NCBI GenBank assembly: GCA_943735955.1
Contig: OX030964.1
Coordinates: 2,240,075 to 2,304,074 of the forward strand
Length of the DNA stretch: 64,000 nt
Source: Piscicola geometra
Lineage: Eukaryota; Annelida; Clitellata; Hirudinida; Piscicolidae
Direction of reading: 5' to 3'
Both the position numbers and the translations under genes were made by a program. A model generated the notes under the pieces. It had not been told where the DNA came from. It saw only the letters and a list, made by a program, of their open reading frames with translations, and ran no database searches. Positions within the stretch are counted from its first letter, which is position 1, and each line of letters opens with the position of its first letter. This document shows positions 9,913 to 22,264 of this stretch, one piece after another.

Positions 9913-11718
9913 TTAATTGAGGAAACCTCTTCACGGACCCAAGACGTTGGAAGTATGGGGTTGATGTTTAAGATTCAACACGTTGATTTTGATTATGTTA
10001 CATAATATTTAGGTAAACTTAAATAAACGTTTCTATCTCAAAAGTGTTTATTCATGAATGTACAGGAACAAAAACGGAAAAAGGTTCTTTCAACTTCGAA
10101 AACTATCCGGTAAAAGCAGTTCATCATTCGTTCTCTTCTTTAATTATGACATAAAAAAACATTCCCAAGCACCTCCACCACCCTCAAAACAACCGCCACA
10201 ACAGAGCTTCGGCAGAGCAGGGGCATTCAGACTACAGCGCATTGAAGACGTGAGCACAAAGTCGTTCTTGTTGGACGTCATCGTCGAGTGCTGCTTCGTG
10301 CTGGTGCTGGGAGAGCGATGCAGGGTGAGCAGTGGCTGAGTTTAACTTGCGAGAATTTAGTTTGGGGCAGCCGTTTGTATGTGTTATAATCTTTATATAC
10401 TTTTATTTATTAATTATTATATCGATTTAAGTGTAATTGACAAAAGATATAAAATAATAATAATAAATTTTTCATATTTTAAAAATAAGTGATCTTCAAA
10501 CTTTTCGGCTTACGCGACGTCAATAATACTCGTTATCAGATTTAATTGCATTCTTTTGTAAGGAAGCGCATGAAACACTAAACATCCAAGCATTGCACCG
10601 ACAACAGATCGGCTTTGAACGACTGTTGCCCGCTGAGGAACTAAGAATGCCTTACAAGGGAGTGCGTTTGGTGAGGAAGGATGCTGGCGATGCCTATGTT
10701 TTGTTGAGCGAGAGAGAAGAGCAACAAGACGCTCACAGAAATGTTCATTTTTATGTTAGTAGTTAATTAATAATTAGTATTTTATTTTAGTTGTTGATAA
10801 AGGAAGGCACAAAACCTTCAAATTAAACAGTATTTTGAGACCGAAAGATTAAAAGTTATTTTAAGCGTTTTATTTAACGAAAAGCTCAATAAAAAAGTGG
10901 AAAAAAATTTTTTCAACTATTTGCTTTTAAAAATCAGAAAAGTTTGACAAATGATCAAAAATATAAAACATACAGACTAACTCTCCGGTCCAGCAGAGAG
11001 AAGTTGGGTTGTGTTGTGACAGTTCGGGTTTGGAGACCTGTTACAATCACTTCAGTGGTCTCTTGAGGAACTCCAACCAACCCCCACTGCTCGTTCTCTA
11101 CTCGTTGGTGCTCTCAAGTTTTAAATCAACATGCTAATTTATAAAAATATCTTTTTCTTTTATGCTTAAATATTATAATTTTATAAATATTTAAAAAAAC
11201 TGATTAATTTAAAATTGAAAAATTTATTAAATTATTTATTATGATATATTAGAATATAAAACTGTTTTTACTTTCAGCGACTTAATATAAAACAAAGAAC
11301 ATTATAACACAGGGAAGAAAAGAGACAAGAGTGTCTGTGGAGTCTGGTGAAGATGCACCTGATGGAGATGGAAGAGACGCATGGAGAGGTGGATGTGATG
11401 CAGGCAGTCTACCACATCCACAGCCAACAAGCTACGCTTTCCACTCCAGCCTACTCTAACACCACCCCTTCCAACCTCCATCTCGACGTTCCTTCTTACA
11501 AATCTGCATACACTTTCGCTTCACAATTGTTGAATTAAAACCTCCCTAGCGGCAACTACGACAACTCACTGCTAATTCACTGCCAAGCCGATGATTCCCA
11601 CAAAGAAGATTTAGAGCGCACTTACTACAACCAAACCGTTGAGCACCCATACACAAGTCTTCTGTCTAGGAACTTCAAAAGCAAAAGCATCCATCCTCCA
11701 AAGAGGCAAGCAAGCTGA
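9913..11718 (+). pseudogene. receptor phosphatase copy A: linker, D2-like domain and tail
   Basis: Exons 9913-9952, 10066-10109 (GSFNFENYP), 10205-10324 (VIVECCFVLVLGERCR), 10563-10754 (MPYKGVRLVRKDAGDAYVLL), 10997-about 11120 and 11313 onward follow the order of a second phosphatase domain, but with little conserved catalytic sequence. Where a P-loop is expected the exon reads PPLLVLYSLVLSS instead of VHCxxGxxR. The last exon has ETHGEVDVMQAVYHIHSQQ, like the helix after the P-loop. In copy A an in-frame TAA at 11536-11538 truncates it; the ancestral stop is at 11716-11718. The phase between the exon ending near 11120 and that at 11313 does not resolve with canonical sites in either A or B. 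Confidence 0.75.
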
Positions 11719-12560
11719 GCTAGGAAGAGTTGTGCAATGCCAGACGTGGTTGCTGGTTGTGTGACTATGAAACACCAATATCATCGCATAAATCCTACTT
11801 ATAAACCATTGTTTTTTTCTCTGGATGGCCATCAGGTCTTTATCTCACGAAAACTTTTATATATCAACACAGAACATAGAGATCCCACTAAAATAACACT
11901 AACATGTCAAAAATTCTTGGGAAAATAGAGCAACATTAGACTTTAACTACACCTTTAAATCTCTACACTTATCATATTCGGAATTCTGCAACCTTCATGG
12001 AAAGGATGCTGTAACTGTGCAAAGACAGCTCAAATTCACATCAACAAGTTTACGTGCAGATCATTCTCACACCAATACATGTTTCAAACTGCAAGAACCC
12101 TTTTGTGCCACAAGCCTTCAGCCGACTAGCATTATATGCTCGATGATGCTCTGACTCTGCCAGTTACTTTATAAGATGCAGAAAGAGCAATTTCTAAACT
12201 TCGGCTTATAATAATTCATTTTAGGTCAATTGTATCTGCTCGTCGTTTGCTAAGCTTGTTTGGGAATATCTGCTACCAAAACAGCTAATGCACTTCTCAC
12301 AGTAAATGAAATGGTGAAAAGATTTCAACAAACTGATTGAAAAATTATTTTGTAACTGAGAACACATCAAAATTTAGTTGAAACTAAATATTTTTAAAAA
12401 TCATAGACTGTTTAGGATCTCATATCAAACTTATTCAAATTGTTTTCCTCAGTTTAAAAAATGATGACGTAACTCTAAGAATACTATGGAACTTAGTTTG
12501 TAGTTTTTCTTTTTCATCCTTAATAAACTATCTTAATTTCTTTGTTAATTATAATTCGTA
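11719..12560. other. 3' flank shared with copy B
   Basis: This sequence matches the DNA after copy B (33924-34740) through most of its length, so the duplication extends past the gene. AATAAA-like motifs are present in the AT-rich DNA, but I cannot pick the polyadenylation site. No gene is seen. Confidence 0.7.
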
Positions 12561-13164
12561 GTTTTTATTTAGCCCATTTATCGCCGCTACCCGAAAAAAA
12601 AGTTACCATGAATTTTACATTTAGACTTGCAATATATGGTTATAATAATAACCCAAGCAAAATTGAAAACAATTATCTAATAAGTTTTAATGGGGCAAAA
12701 TGGTGCGAAAACGCAACGTGAGCGGGAAGTGTGATATAATTCTGTGCAGTAAGAAATCATAAATAAATTGATTCAAACCACATTTATAAAAATCATAAAT
12801 AAATTTCAATTGCAAATAGTTCGATAAAATTTTTACTTTTAATTATTTTATTAGGTATAATAATAATAATTGTTATTTTAATTACAACAAAGCAAATTAT
12901 TGAACGTGAATTTCAACAACACTCATAAACTGTCGTGCTGTTTAAAAGACGGCACTGACATGGAATTTATTTTTATTATAATTTTATAATCAATCTATGA
13001 GAGGTTAAAAAATTATATTTTCTCAATAAAAGTGTGAAGCTTTTGCGGTTTGGAATTTTTTTCGAAATATAAAAATCAACATTCATTTACAAAATTCCAC
13101 TTTTAGTTTTAAATTTATAAATTTCATAATACAAGTTATAAACAAATATACATTGGGAAATTTT

Positions 13165-13476
13165 TTATTGCCACAGTGTATATTTAGATAACATAAAATA
13201 TCCTCTCTGTCTGTCCTCCGACCCTCTCCACACAGCTCGTTTACTCCAATTTCCAAAAAGACCCTTTTGAATGTCGGTCCGACTGGCAAATTCTTCTGCT
13301 AGCCTTTTTAAATCCAGACTGTCAAGTATATCCTGATGTGCATGACAAACGGCCAGTGAATTTAAACGAGGCTGTGTCATATTTGCACGCAACCAACGCC
13401 GCAAAGCACTAAAAGATCTTTCTGTAGTACATGACGTTGTTGGACACCCAAGCATCAACCTACCGCCGCTAGGCAA
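13165..13476 (-). pseudogene. hAT transposase C-terminal dimerisation fragment
   Basis: The reverse frame contains PTTSCTTERSFSALRRWLR followed by MTQPRLNSLAV, the signature of the hAT C-terminal dimerisation region (the usual xERxFSxLRR core). Only about 100 residues are left, ending at a stop at 13165, so this is a remnant inside a hAT-related repeat. Confidence 0.85.
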
Positions 13477-13675
13477 AATTGAAACAAATTATTTTATAAG
13501 TTTTAATGGGGCAAAATGTTGCGAAAACCCAGCGTGAGCGGGAAGTGTGATACAATTCTATGCAGTAAGAAATCATAAATAAATTGATTTAAACCACATT
13601 TATAAAACAGAAATAAATTTCAATTGCAAATAGTTCGATAATTTTTTTAATTCTAATTATTATATTATTTATAAA

Positions 13676-13860
13676 GCAGGCTGGCTTAGATGGTAAGTCA
13701 TTAGACCTGCAACCTAAAGGTCGCCAGTTCGAATTTCTGTTCAGCCAACCGTGAGCCATCATATACATAGTGTATATGATGCGGTGTTTCACGACTTATG
13801 CCGTGTGAGTGGCGCTTCAGTTGCGTGCCCGGGTGCTATAGAAAACTGAAATTTATTTAT
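13676..13860 (+). mobile_element. tRNA-derived SINE, family 1
   Basis: The copy begins GGCTGGCTTAGATGG (A box) and has GCCAGTTCGAATTTC (B box), the CATATACATAGTGTATATG palindrome and the tail CCGGGTGCTATAGAAAACTG. It sits between two blocks of the hAT-related repeat and lacks the first few bases seen in the copy at 1016. Confidence 0.85.
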
Positions 13861-14639
13861 TCATTATAATTATTATTATTTTAGTTTTAAAAAATAAAAA
13901 TATTTAACGTGAATTACAATAACACACTCATAAACTGTCGTGCTGTAGCAAAACAAATAAATAAAAATTAACTTATGAAAATAAAATTTCAAATTTATTG
14001 TACAAAAAAGAGGAAATAACTCGGTATTAGAGCAACAAATGCAACAGCGGCGGTTATGGGTTAAACAATTAGTTTTTCTCCAAATTTGAGCTCTCCCTCT
14101 CGAGCATTTTTTGCTGGTTGCGCCCCTGGTTGAAAAGCACTATTAGTGCAAACCAACTCAATGGATTGGCCATGTTGAGCATTCATCGTCAATGGGTTCC
14201 AAAAACAATAAACAACTTATCAAAGAACTCATTTCGAAGCTTGCCAGTACACTTCGAAAAGCTTCTTTTTAAAGAATCCTTTTCAGTATATTATGTAAAT
14301 AAACCTTTTTTATTTAAAAAAATTAATGTTTTAATAAGTAAAAAGCATATTATTATATTTTCTTTTTTTAATGATGCAATCGTTTTTTAGTAAATTTAAA
14401 AAATGAATTTTTTAAAATTCTTTCGTTCAATAAAACAAAACTTTTATCAAAAAATGATAGTGTCTGAACATATGAATGTCCGAACAATCTGGAATTTAAC
14501 GGAAAAAATCTAAATAAATATATTAATTTGAGGAAGTTTTTTTCAATTTAAGTTGAGCAGACAAATTGAGAATGTACAACTTCGATTCCAATCTTACCCG
14601 AGTCATCAAACACCCCTTCGATAAAGCCCCAGTGCCGTC

Positions 14640-16800
14640 AGTTTCAACGGATGTAGGATAAAAAGCCTTCGGATAAAATACCTTCTACAAAAAGCCTCCC
14701 GGAAACAAAACCTCTTGGAGAAAAAGTCTCTCGGAGAAAAAGTCTCTTTGTTGATATTTTAGTAAAAATAAAACGGACTTTTCATATAAAAAACGGAATT
14801 TTTTTATTATTTCGCGTCACAATTTTAAATAAATAAAACAAACTATATTTTTTTGAAATTTCATAATTAATACGAACTATAACTATAACTATAACGGACT
14901 TTATTTTTTTTATAGATTCGTTTCACAACTTTAAATAAATAAAACGGACTTTATTTTTTTAAAGACATAATTAAAACGGACTATATTTTTTCAAATACAT
15001 AATTAAAACGGACTATATTTTTATAAATACATAGTTAAAACGAACTTTAATTTATCAAATACAATAAAACTTATTGATAAACGGATAAAAAGTCTTCAGA
15101 ATAAAAAGTCTTCAAGATAAAAAGTCTTCAGGATAAAAAGTCTTCAGGATAAAAAGTCTTCACGATAAAAAGTCTTCAGGATAAAAAGTCTTCACGATAA
15201 AAAGTCTTCAGGATAAAAAGTCTTCACGATAAAAAGTCTTTAGGATAAAAAGTCTTCACGATAAAAAGTCTTCACGATAAAAAGTCTTCAGGATAAAAAG
15301 TCTTCAGGATAAAAAGTCTTCACGATAAAAAGTCTTCCAGATTAAAATTCTTCAGAAAAAAAAGTTTTAGGAATAAAAAGTTTTCACGATAAAAAGTCTT
15401 CACGATAAAAAGTCTTCACGATAAAAAGTCTTCACGATAAAAAGTCTTCACGATAAAAAGTCTTCACGATAAAAAGTCTTTAGGATAAAAAGTTTTCAGA
15501 ATAAAAAGTCTTCAGAATAAAAAGTTTTCAGGAAAAAAAGTCTTTAAGATAAAAAGTCTTCAGGATAACAAATCTTCAGAATAGAAAGTCTTCAGTCGTC
15601 AAACCAAATGATTAAAGTGAGGAATCAACAACAACCAAGTCTTCAAGATAAAAAGTCTTCAGAATAAAAAATCTTCAGGATAAAAAGTTTTTAGGATAAA
15701 CAATTTTCCAGAAAAAAAACGTAAAAAATTAAATTTTTAGGAAAGATAGGTGATTAATACGTGATCCTTAAAACTTAAAGAATAGAATATGATACTTTTA
15801 TCTAATTTTTGCTATATTTTTTTTGTTCAATCTAGAATTAGCATTTGAACAAATTTGACTTGGCTGTTGTTGTTTCGTCACTTTAACCATGAGGATATAA
15901 TGTTTAAGGAAGAATACGTGATCCTTAAAACTAAAAGATTGAAATTTTATATTTTTATCTAATGTTTGCTCATTTTTTTTAAAATCTGGAAATAGTATTT
16001 GAATAAATTTGACTTGGTTGTTGTTGATTCCTCACTTTAATCATTTGGTTTGACGACTGAAGACTTTCTATTCTGAAGATTTGTTATCCTGAAAACTTTT
16101 TATCTTAAAGACTTTTTTTCCTGAAAACTCTTTATCTTGAAGACATTTTATCCTGAAGACTTTTTATCCTGAAGACTTTTTATCCTGAAGACTTTTTATT
16201 CTGAAGACTTTTTGTTCTTAAGACTTTTTATCCTAAAGACTTTTTATCCTGAAGACTTTCTATCCTGAAGACTTTTTATCCTGAAGACTTATTATCTTGA
16301 AGACTTTTCATCCTGAAGACGTTTTATCTTGAAAACTTTTTATCTTGAAGACTTTTTATCCTGAAGACTTTTTATCCGTTTACTAATAATTTGTACTGTT
16401 TTTGATAAATCGTTTTAGTTATGTATTTTTAAAAAATATAGTCCGTTTTATTTATTTGAAATTGTGAAACGAATCTATAAAAAAATAAAGTCCATTATAA
16501 TTATAATTAAAGTTTGTTTTAATTATTAAATTTTTTTACAATTAGTCCGTTTTATTTATTTAATCAATCTATCAATCAATCAAATCAATTTCTATTGCGC
16601 TCTTTCCTCAAATTGTGAAACGAATCTTTAAAAAAATCCGTTTTTTATATAAAAAGTCCGTTTTATTTAGACTAAAATATCAACAAGGAGACTTTTTCTC
16701 CGAGAGGCTTTTTTCTCCAAGAGGTTTTTTCCGGGAGGTTTTTTGTAGAAGGTATTTTATCCAAAGGCTTTTTCTCCGAGAATCTTTTTGTCCGTTCCCC
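14640..16800. mobile_element. foldback element 1 with tandem-repeat arms
   Basis: The two halves are reverse complements. The left arm (about 14640-15720) holds about 35 copies of a 16-base unit (GATAAAAAGTCTTCAG). The right arm (about 16013-16800) holds the complementary unit. A 78-base block at 15562-15639 is exactly complementary to 16013-16090. The outer parts also pair (GGATAAAATACCTTCTAC at the left, its complement at about 16745). The loop contains a 150-base direct repeat (about 15745 and 15905). Long inverted arms made of short tandem repeats are the hallmark of Foldback/Galileo-type DNA transposons. No transposase is seen. Confidence 0.85.
16560..16612 (-). mobile_element. LINE/SINE 3'-tail fragment
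   Basis: On the reverse strand this reads GAGGAAAGAGCGCAATAGAA followed by TTGATTGATTGAT repeats, like the 3' ends of the CR1-type elements here. It interrupts the right arm of foldback element 1. Confidence 0.55.
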
Positions 16801-16859
16801 GGTAAATTTAATTTTTGTGGGCTTAATTTTTTTAAATATTAAAAAATGAAAAAATTGCA

Positions 16860-17400
16860 AAGTTTATTTATTTATTTTTACAATTCATGTTTTAAATAAT
16901 AATGTAATTATTTAATCATATGTTTACTAAAAGTTAATTTACTAAGAATTGAAAAATTAGTTTTATACATAAGAAAATGGACATAGATATAGTAATATAC
17001 TGTAAAACTTCAAAAGACTGCGACCAGAGATTTTTTTATAGATATTCTAAGATATCCAATCTTAGTTGATGAAGCCCTTCAAGAGCCTCTTTAACTTGTT
17101 GGGAACTAGGGAGGACTTAGTTTCATTAGTTACTTTTTTCATGTTCATCATTATGTTTTAAATAAAATTTATACAGACTATATTTTAAATTTGTTTTATT
17201 TTATTCAATAAAATGTTTTCATATGGAAACAACTATGTATTTTTATTACAAAGCTAGACATTGACAATGCAATGGTGGCTTCGTTATACATTTCTATTGC
17301 ATTTAATATTTATTTTAAGTATGGAGTATCAAAGAAATAGAGATTCCCATACTTAGTAGTTTGTTGAAGTATAATTGTTTATAAATCTAATCCCAATAAA
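16860..17400. other. no gene seen
   Basis: AT-rich sequence with no frame or repeat that I can support. Confidence 0.5.
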
Positions 17401-17586
17401 TTGTATTCCTGTTTTTCCTGTTCCCGATTTAAAAGTTGATTCCCGTTCTCATTTTTTCCCGTACTCGATTTAAAAGTTGATTCCCGTTCCCGACCCGAAA
17501 ACCTATTCCCGGTTCCCGACTTTTCCCGTCCCGAAATTACTTTCCATTCCCGTTCCCGCGGGAGTCCCGCGGGTACCCGGTCTGAC
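17400..17586. repeat. CCCGTTCCCG-rich repeat, possible hAT MITE end
   Basis: The block is rich in TTCCCGTTCCCG and ends GGGTACCCGGTCTGACCTCTA; reversed this begins TAGAGGTCAGACC, fitting the hAT terminal pattern. Related stretches occur at about 36893-36945, 44565-44690 and 59470-59670. I cannot define both ends. Confidence 0.45.
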
Positions 17587-17590
17587 CTCT

Positions 17591-17687
17591 AATATGATAG
17601 TTCACGGATGGCTAAACAGGGATTCGAACTGGTGACCTTTTAAGTTGCAGGTCCAACGACTTTACAATCTAAGCCAACCCGCTCGCC
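17591..17687 (-). mobile_element. SINE family 1 head, reverse strand
   Basis: The reverse complement begins GGCGAGCGGGTTGGCTTAGA and includes the B-box-like CCAGTTCGAATCCC. Only the tRNA-like head is present. A forward tail piece of the same family lies 300 bases away at 17990. Confidence 0.8.
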
Positions 17688-17989
17688 AATAACTGTTACT
17701 GAATACACCAACGAGTAACTAAAAACCCCACCATCACAATCTACCAGATCTCTCGGAATTTCCGCCATGGCAAAATTATCGTGGATTTTTTAATTGCCAA
17801 AACAAACACCATCATCATCAGCACCATCGCAATAAAATAGATAAAAAGGTCTTTAGGGATTAAAATGCTTTGCGCCGTTCTAATCAAATTATTATTTTAA
17901 ATTTAAGACTTCCACTGACACATCATCATCGTCAACATCATCATTATCATTATTATTATTTTACCCCTCAAAAAAAATATACCGTATGT

Positions 17990-18080
17990 ATCATATGATG
18001 CGGTGTTTCACGACTTATGTCGTGTGAGTGGCGCTTCAGTTGCGTGCCCAGGCGCTATACAAAACTGACATTTTTTAAAT
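17990..18080 (+). mobile_element. SINE family 1 tail fragment
   Basis: The stretch GATGCGGTGTTTCACGACTT and GCGCTATACAAAACTGAC matches the body and tail of the copy at 1016. Its head lies inverted at 17591, so the pair may be one inverted copy or two insertions. Confidence 0.8.
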
Positions 18081-18320
18081 TTTTATTGTTGTTACTATTA
18101 ATTTCATATGTTAGATGTGTTGTGAAAGGGGGGCGGGGTGAAGTTATGAAAGAGCAAAGATCTTTCAGAAACTTTTGGGGAAATTTAGTAAGATTTTATT
18201 TTTTAAAGTTTTATTTACAATTTTTTTTTGTAATTAATTAATGCATAAGTCGCATGCTGGATGAACCGGTTAAATACAATCATATGGAAGTGAATCGTCC
18301 GGGATTGTGTTATAGATGGT

Positions 18321-18656
<336 letters not shown>

Positions 18657-18669
18657 AAAGTAGTTGATT

Positions 18670-19160
18670 TTATTTCTTGAAATAAATCAAACTGTTGAGT
18701 TTATAAACTTGTTTTGATACGAATATTTAAGTAAGCAATGAAAAGTTTTATTCTAAACAGCTTTAACTATAACTTCACATACTCACAATGTACTAATATG
18801 TAAAAATACTTTTTTACGCTATGTTTGACGATTATGTTCGCATCAAAACAAGAGTTTTCAAATGTTTTTTTTAAGTGGAGGGTCCACATTAAGGCAGACC
18901 CCCTCGCAGTGGGGAAACAGGGAGGTTCGGACCCCAGGACCCCCACAGGATCGCCGCCCATGATCTAATCAGAAAGTAATTTAAGGAATCTACTTCTATA
19001 TGCAAATACTTCGCTTTAGCTTCTAGTTTAATTCAACTCTTTTACTTTTGAAAACCACCAGCCTTTGACTCATAGACAATGTGTCATTCAAATGTCAAGA
19101 GGCAAAGCTACACAGCTGACACTTAACAGCTTTGAAGCAGATCTAGAAAGACAAACCCAA
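18670..19160. other. no gene seen upstream of the BTB gene
   Basis: A mixed AT-rich and moderately GC-rich stretch. It would have to hold the promoter of the BTB gene at 19231, but no clear TATA box or other element could be assigned. Confidence 0.4.
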
Positions 19161-19230
19161 AATGTTCAAGATAAAAAGCTGTAATACTTCTTGTTTTTAC
19201 TTCTCAATAAAAGATCTAAAAGATCTAAGC

Positions 19231-20192
19231 ATGGAGATCGAAGAAAAGTGGAATGATTTCAGCATTCCAGACCCTCTTTCCAGCGTCTCGATCGGAGTTG
19301 AAGACAAACTTCTCCACGTGCACAAAGAAGTGCTTGCAATGTGGTCTCCTGTTTTTCAATCGATGTTCACTTCTGACTTCATGGAAAGGAATGAACAAAA
19401 GGTTGAACTTCCCGGGAAGAAGGTAGAAGATGTAATTGAGCTTCTGCAGTGTATTTACCCGCCTATGAAGCCTGTGACAGGTTAGGGGAAAGGTGGATTG
19501 CGAATGGAAACAGGAGGAAACAGTGGATGTAGAGATAAAGTAACCACGTTTGTATTGCATCATACTACATCCTCATTTCATCACTCATTCACCACTTCCA
19601 CTGCCACTGCCACCTTCCCCACAGACTCCAATGTGGATATTCTTTTGCCTCTGGTGGAAGAATATCAGATAGAAGAAATTAAGAAGAAGTGTGAAGGTTT
19701 TTTTCTGCCACCAAATCTGCTTTTTATTTATAAAGAGTACCTACTTTCAAAGCCTTCATCTCTGCCCATTCTTTCATCACTCATTCCCTCATTTCCACTA
19801 ACCACACAGAAGTCCTTCTCGCCAAGAAAGGCAGCTTGGAATTGTTGCTATTGGCACAGCAATATGGTCTCCACCAGTTGAAGACAAAGTGTGTTGAGGA
19901 GGTATGGGTGTGTTGGATGGTTGAGGGAGGGAGAAAGATAATAAGGGAATTAAAAATAAAATTGTAACTTTTAAACAAACAGTATTGCTTTACTTATTTT
20001 ATCAGATTCTTTTTCAATCTATCACCTTTCAACCACAAAATTATATTTCAATAAAATACATAAACCATAAGCATGTCATCCCCAAGGTGAAACTTCTGAA
20101 ACTATCCGATATGGAAAAAGATCCTTGCTTTGGCAAGCTCGATCCTAAAACCGTCAACTCTATTCTTAAGCTGAAGGTTGCTGCCTCAGAAG
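19231..20192 (+). CDS. BTB/POZ-domain protein, tandem copy 1 (truncated)
   Basis: Exons 19231-19480, 19625-19696, 19810-19901 and 20087-20192 join in phase. The first exon is a BTB domain: VEDKLLHVHKEVLAMWSPVF, MFTSDFMERNEQKVELPG and VIELLQCIYPP match the order (ligand-free start, H-x-x-VLA-x-SPxF, F-x-E, xEL, LLxxIY). The following exons (LLPLVEEYQIEEIKKKC, LELLLLAQQYGLHQLKTKC) look like the helical extension after a BTB. BTB proteins dimerise and often recruit cullin-3 or other partners. Translation could start at 19231 or in frame at 19162. A 36-base partial duplication follows the fourth exon, and the ancestral donor now reads AAAG-ATGAGT instead of GTGAGT. The two last exons of copy 2 are missing, so copy 1 is truncated or feeds into copy 2. 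Confidence 0.8.
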
Positions 20193-20420
20193 GTAGGCTT
20201 GATCTCCATATGCTGAAGGTGGCTGCCTCAGAAAAGATGAGTAGGAAGTTGAGTTGAATAGTGAAATAGAACGTATGAAACTTTTGGAAGAAAATGAAGG
20301 AGGGGATGTGAAAGATGCAGAATTCAACTTCTAATTTATTTCTTTTTTTTCCATTCATCATAACCATCCTGCAAGCTATATTTACAGAGAATTGGGAGTC
20401 TGAACGAAAAACAAAAAAAG

Positions 20421-21793
20421 ATGGATTTGAGCATTCCTTGGCCTCTTTCCAGCATCTCGATAGAAGTTGAAGACAAACTTCTCCACGTGCACAAAGAAGT
20501 GCTTGCAATGTGGTCTCCTGTTTTTCATGTGATGTTCACTTCTGACTTCAAGGAAAGGAAGGAACAAAAGATTGAACTGCCCGGGAAGAAGGTAGAAGAT
20601 GTAATTGAGCTTCTACAGTGTATTTACCCGCCTATGAAGCCTGTGACAGGTTAGGGGGAAGGTGGATTGCGAATGGAAACGGGAGGAAACAGAGGATATT
20701 CGTGGATGTAGAGATAAAGTAACCACGTTTGTATTGCATCATACTACATCCTCATTTCATCACACACTCACCACCCTCACTGCCATCTTCCAACAGACTC
20801 CAATGTTGAAAATCTGTTGCCTCTGGTGAGCGAATATCAGATAGAAGGCATTAAAAAGAAGTGTGAAGGTTTTTATCTGCCACCATAACTACTTTTTATT
20901 TATAAAGAGTACCTACTTTCAAAGCCATCATCTCTGCCCATTCTTTCATCACTCATTCCCTTATTTCCACTAACCACACAGAAGTCCTTCTCGCCAAGAA
21001 AGGCAGCTTGGAATTGTTGCTATTGGCACAGCAATATGGTCTCCACCAGTTGAAGACAAAGTGTGTTGAGGAGGTATGGGTATGTTGGATGGTTGAGGGA
21101 GGGAGATATATAATAAGGGAATTAAAAACTAAATTGTCACTTTTAAACAAACAATATTGCTTTACTTATTTTATCAGATTCCTTTTCAATCTATCACTTT
21201 TTAAGCCACAAAATCATATATCAATAAAATACATAAATCATAAGCATGTCATCCCCAAGGTGAAACTTCTGAAACTATCTGATATGAAAAAAGATCCTTT
21301 CTTTGGCAAGCTCGATCATGAAACCGTCAATTCCATACTTAAGCTGAAGGTTGCTGCCTCAGAAAAGGTGAGTAGGTTGGAAGGGAAGAATAAATCAAAT
21401 AAAAAGAGGATGGGATGTAAAATATGTAGAAATTGATATGAGAAAAGATGTAGGATTAAAGTTTTTATCATCCCTCTCTTCTCCATTCATCATACCAACC
21501 ACCAAGCTATATTGCACAGGTAATTGAGAACGTGAAAGAAGTCATGGACAGTATTTCGTCAGACCGCAATGGAAAATGTTCAATCCACAATCGGGTTCGG
21601 AAAGTTTTTCACAATTATGCCCTAACACCTCATTCTCCTTGTGGAGCATTTCTTCCTCATTAACAACCCACCCTCAAACTCCCTTCAGGACGGATTCAAC
21701 AAGGACTGCAAAAGGTGCTTAAAAGCCTACCGAAACGCTGTAATGGCGATATCTCAACAGGCGATATTCCATTTAAATGGGATGTATGAATAG
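20421..21793 (+). CDS. BTB/POZ-domain protein, tandem copy 2
   Basis: Exons 20421-20649, 20797-20868, 20982-21073, 21260-21367, 21520-21594 and 21689-21793 keep phase throughout and end at a TAG at 21791-21793. The BTB core is the same as in copy 1 (HKEVLAMWSPVFHVMFTSDF), about 90% identical. The gene then continues with the helical exons, LSDMKKDPFFGKLDHETV, a short exon VIENVKEVMDSISSDRNGK and a terminal exon with two cysteines ending AIFHLNGMYE. The start ATG at 20421 lacks the first residues present in copy 1, so an upstream exon may be used. The boundary at 21594 is less certain than the others. It is complete enough to be functional. Confidence 0.82.
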
Positions 21794-21799
21794 GAAGAG

Positions 21800-22264
21800 G
21801 TCGGCCATAGTAGTAGTGTTGAAAGAATTGGGAATATTGAAAAAAAATTGAGCTTTCTTTCACCATTCTATTAAATTTTAATAATATTAATAATTAAACG
21901 TTTCATTTGTTTTTAAATTGATAATTATTTTTTGTAATTAATTTGAGAATTTATTGTGAAAAACTAAGTAAAATGATTAAAAGTTGTATCAGTGATTTTC
22001 CAGTTCGGATTTTTCAGTTAAAGTTCAAGTTACAGTTATGAAAAATTTATTTTTCAGTTACTATTCAAGTTACAGTTATGCAAATTTTAATTTTTCAGTT
22101 ACTATTTCAGTTTCAGTTATTTTTGTTAGTTACAGTTACAGTTAATCAAGATAGAGAAAAAATAAATTTTTATTTTTAATACAGCCCAAATATATGTTTA
22201 AAAGGCAAATTATTTAAAAGATATATCGATATATTATTCATAATATACGCTGTTCATTTTCATA
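21800..22264. other. no gene; short degenerate repeats
   Basis: AT-rich DNA containing three degenerate copies of a unit like CAGTTACTATTCAAGTTACA between 22010 and 22145. No coding sequence is seen. Confidence 0.5.

Larger units (their letters stand above)
12561..14127 (-). mobile_element. hAT-family element, partial
   Basis: The right edge at 14127 reads, on the reverse strand, CAGGGGCGCAACCAGC, which fits the hAT terminal pattern (C/T)A(A/G)NG. The same edge recurs at 36742 and 45446. A reverse-strand hAT transposase end lies inside at 13165-13476. A repeated block starting CGCCGCTACCCG occurs at about 12574 and, in part, near 13470, with relatives at 34774 and 35675. I could not find the opposite terminal repeat, so the left boundary is approximate. 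Confidence 0.6.
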
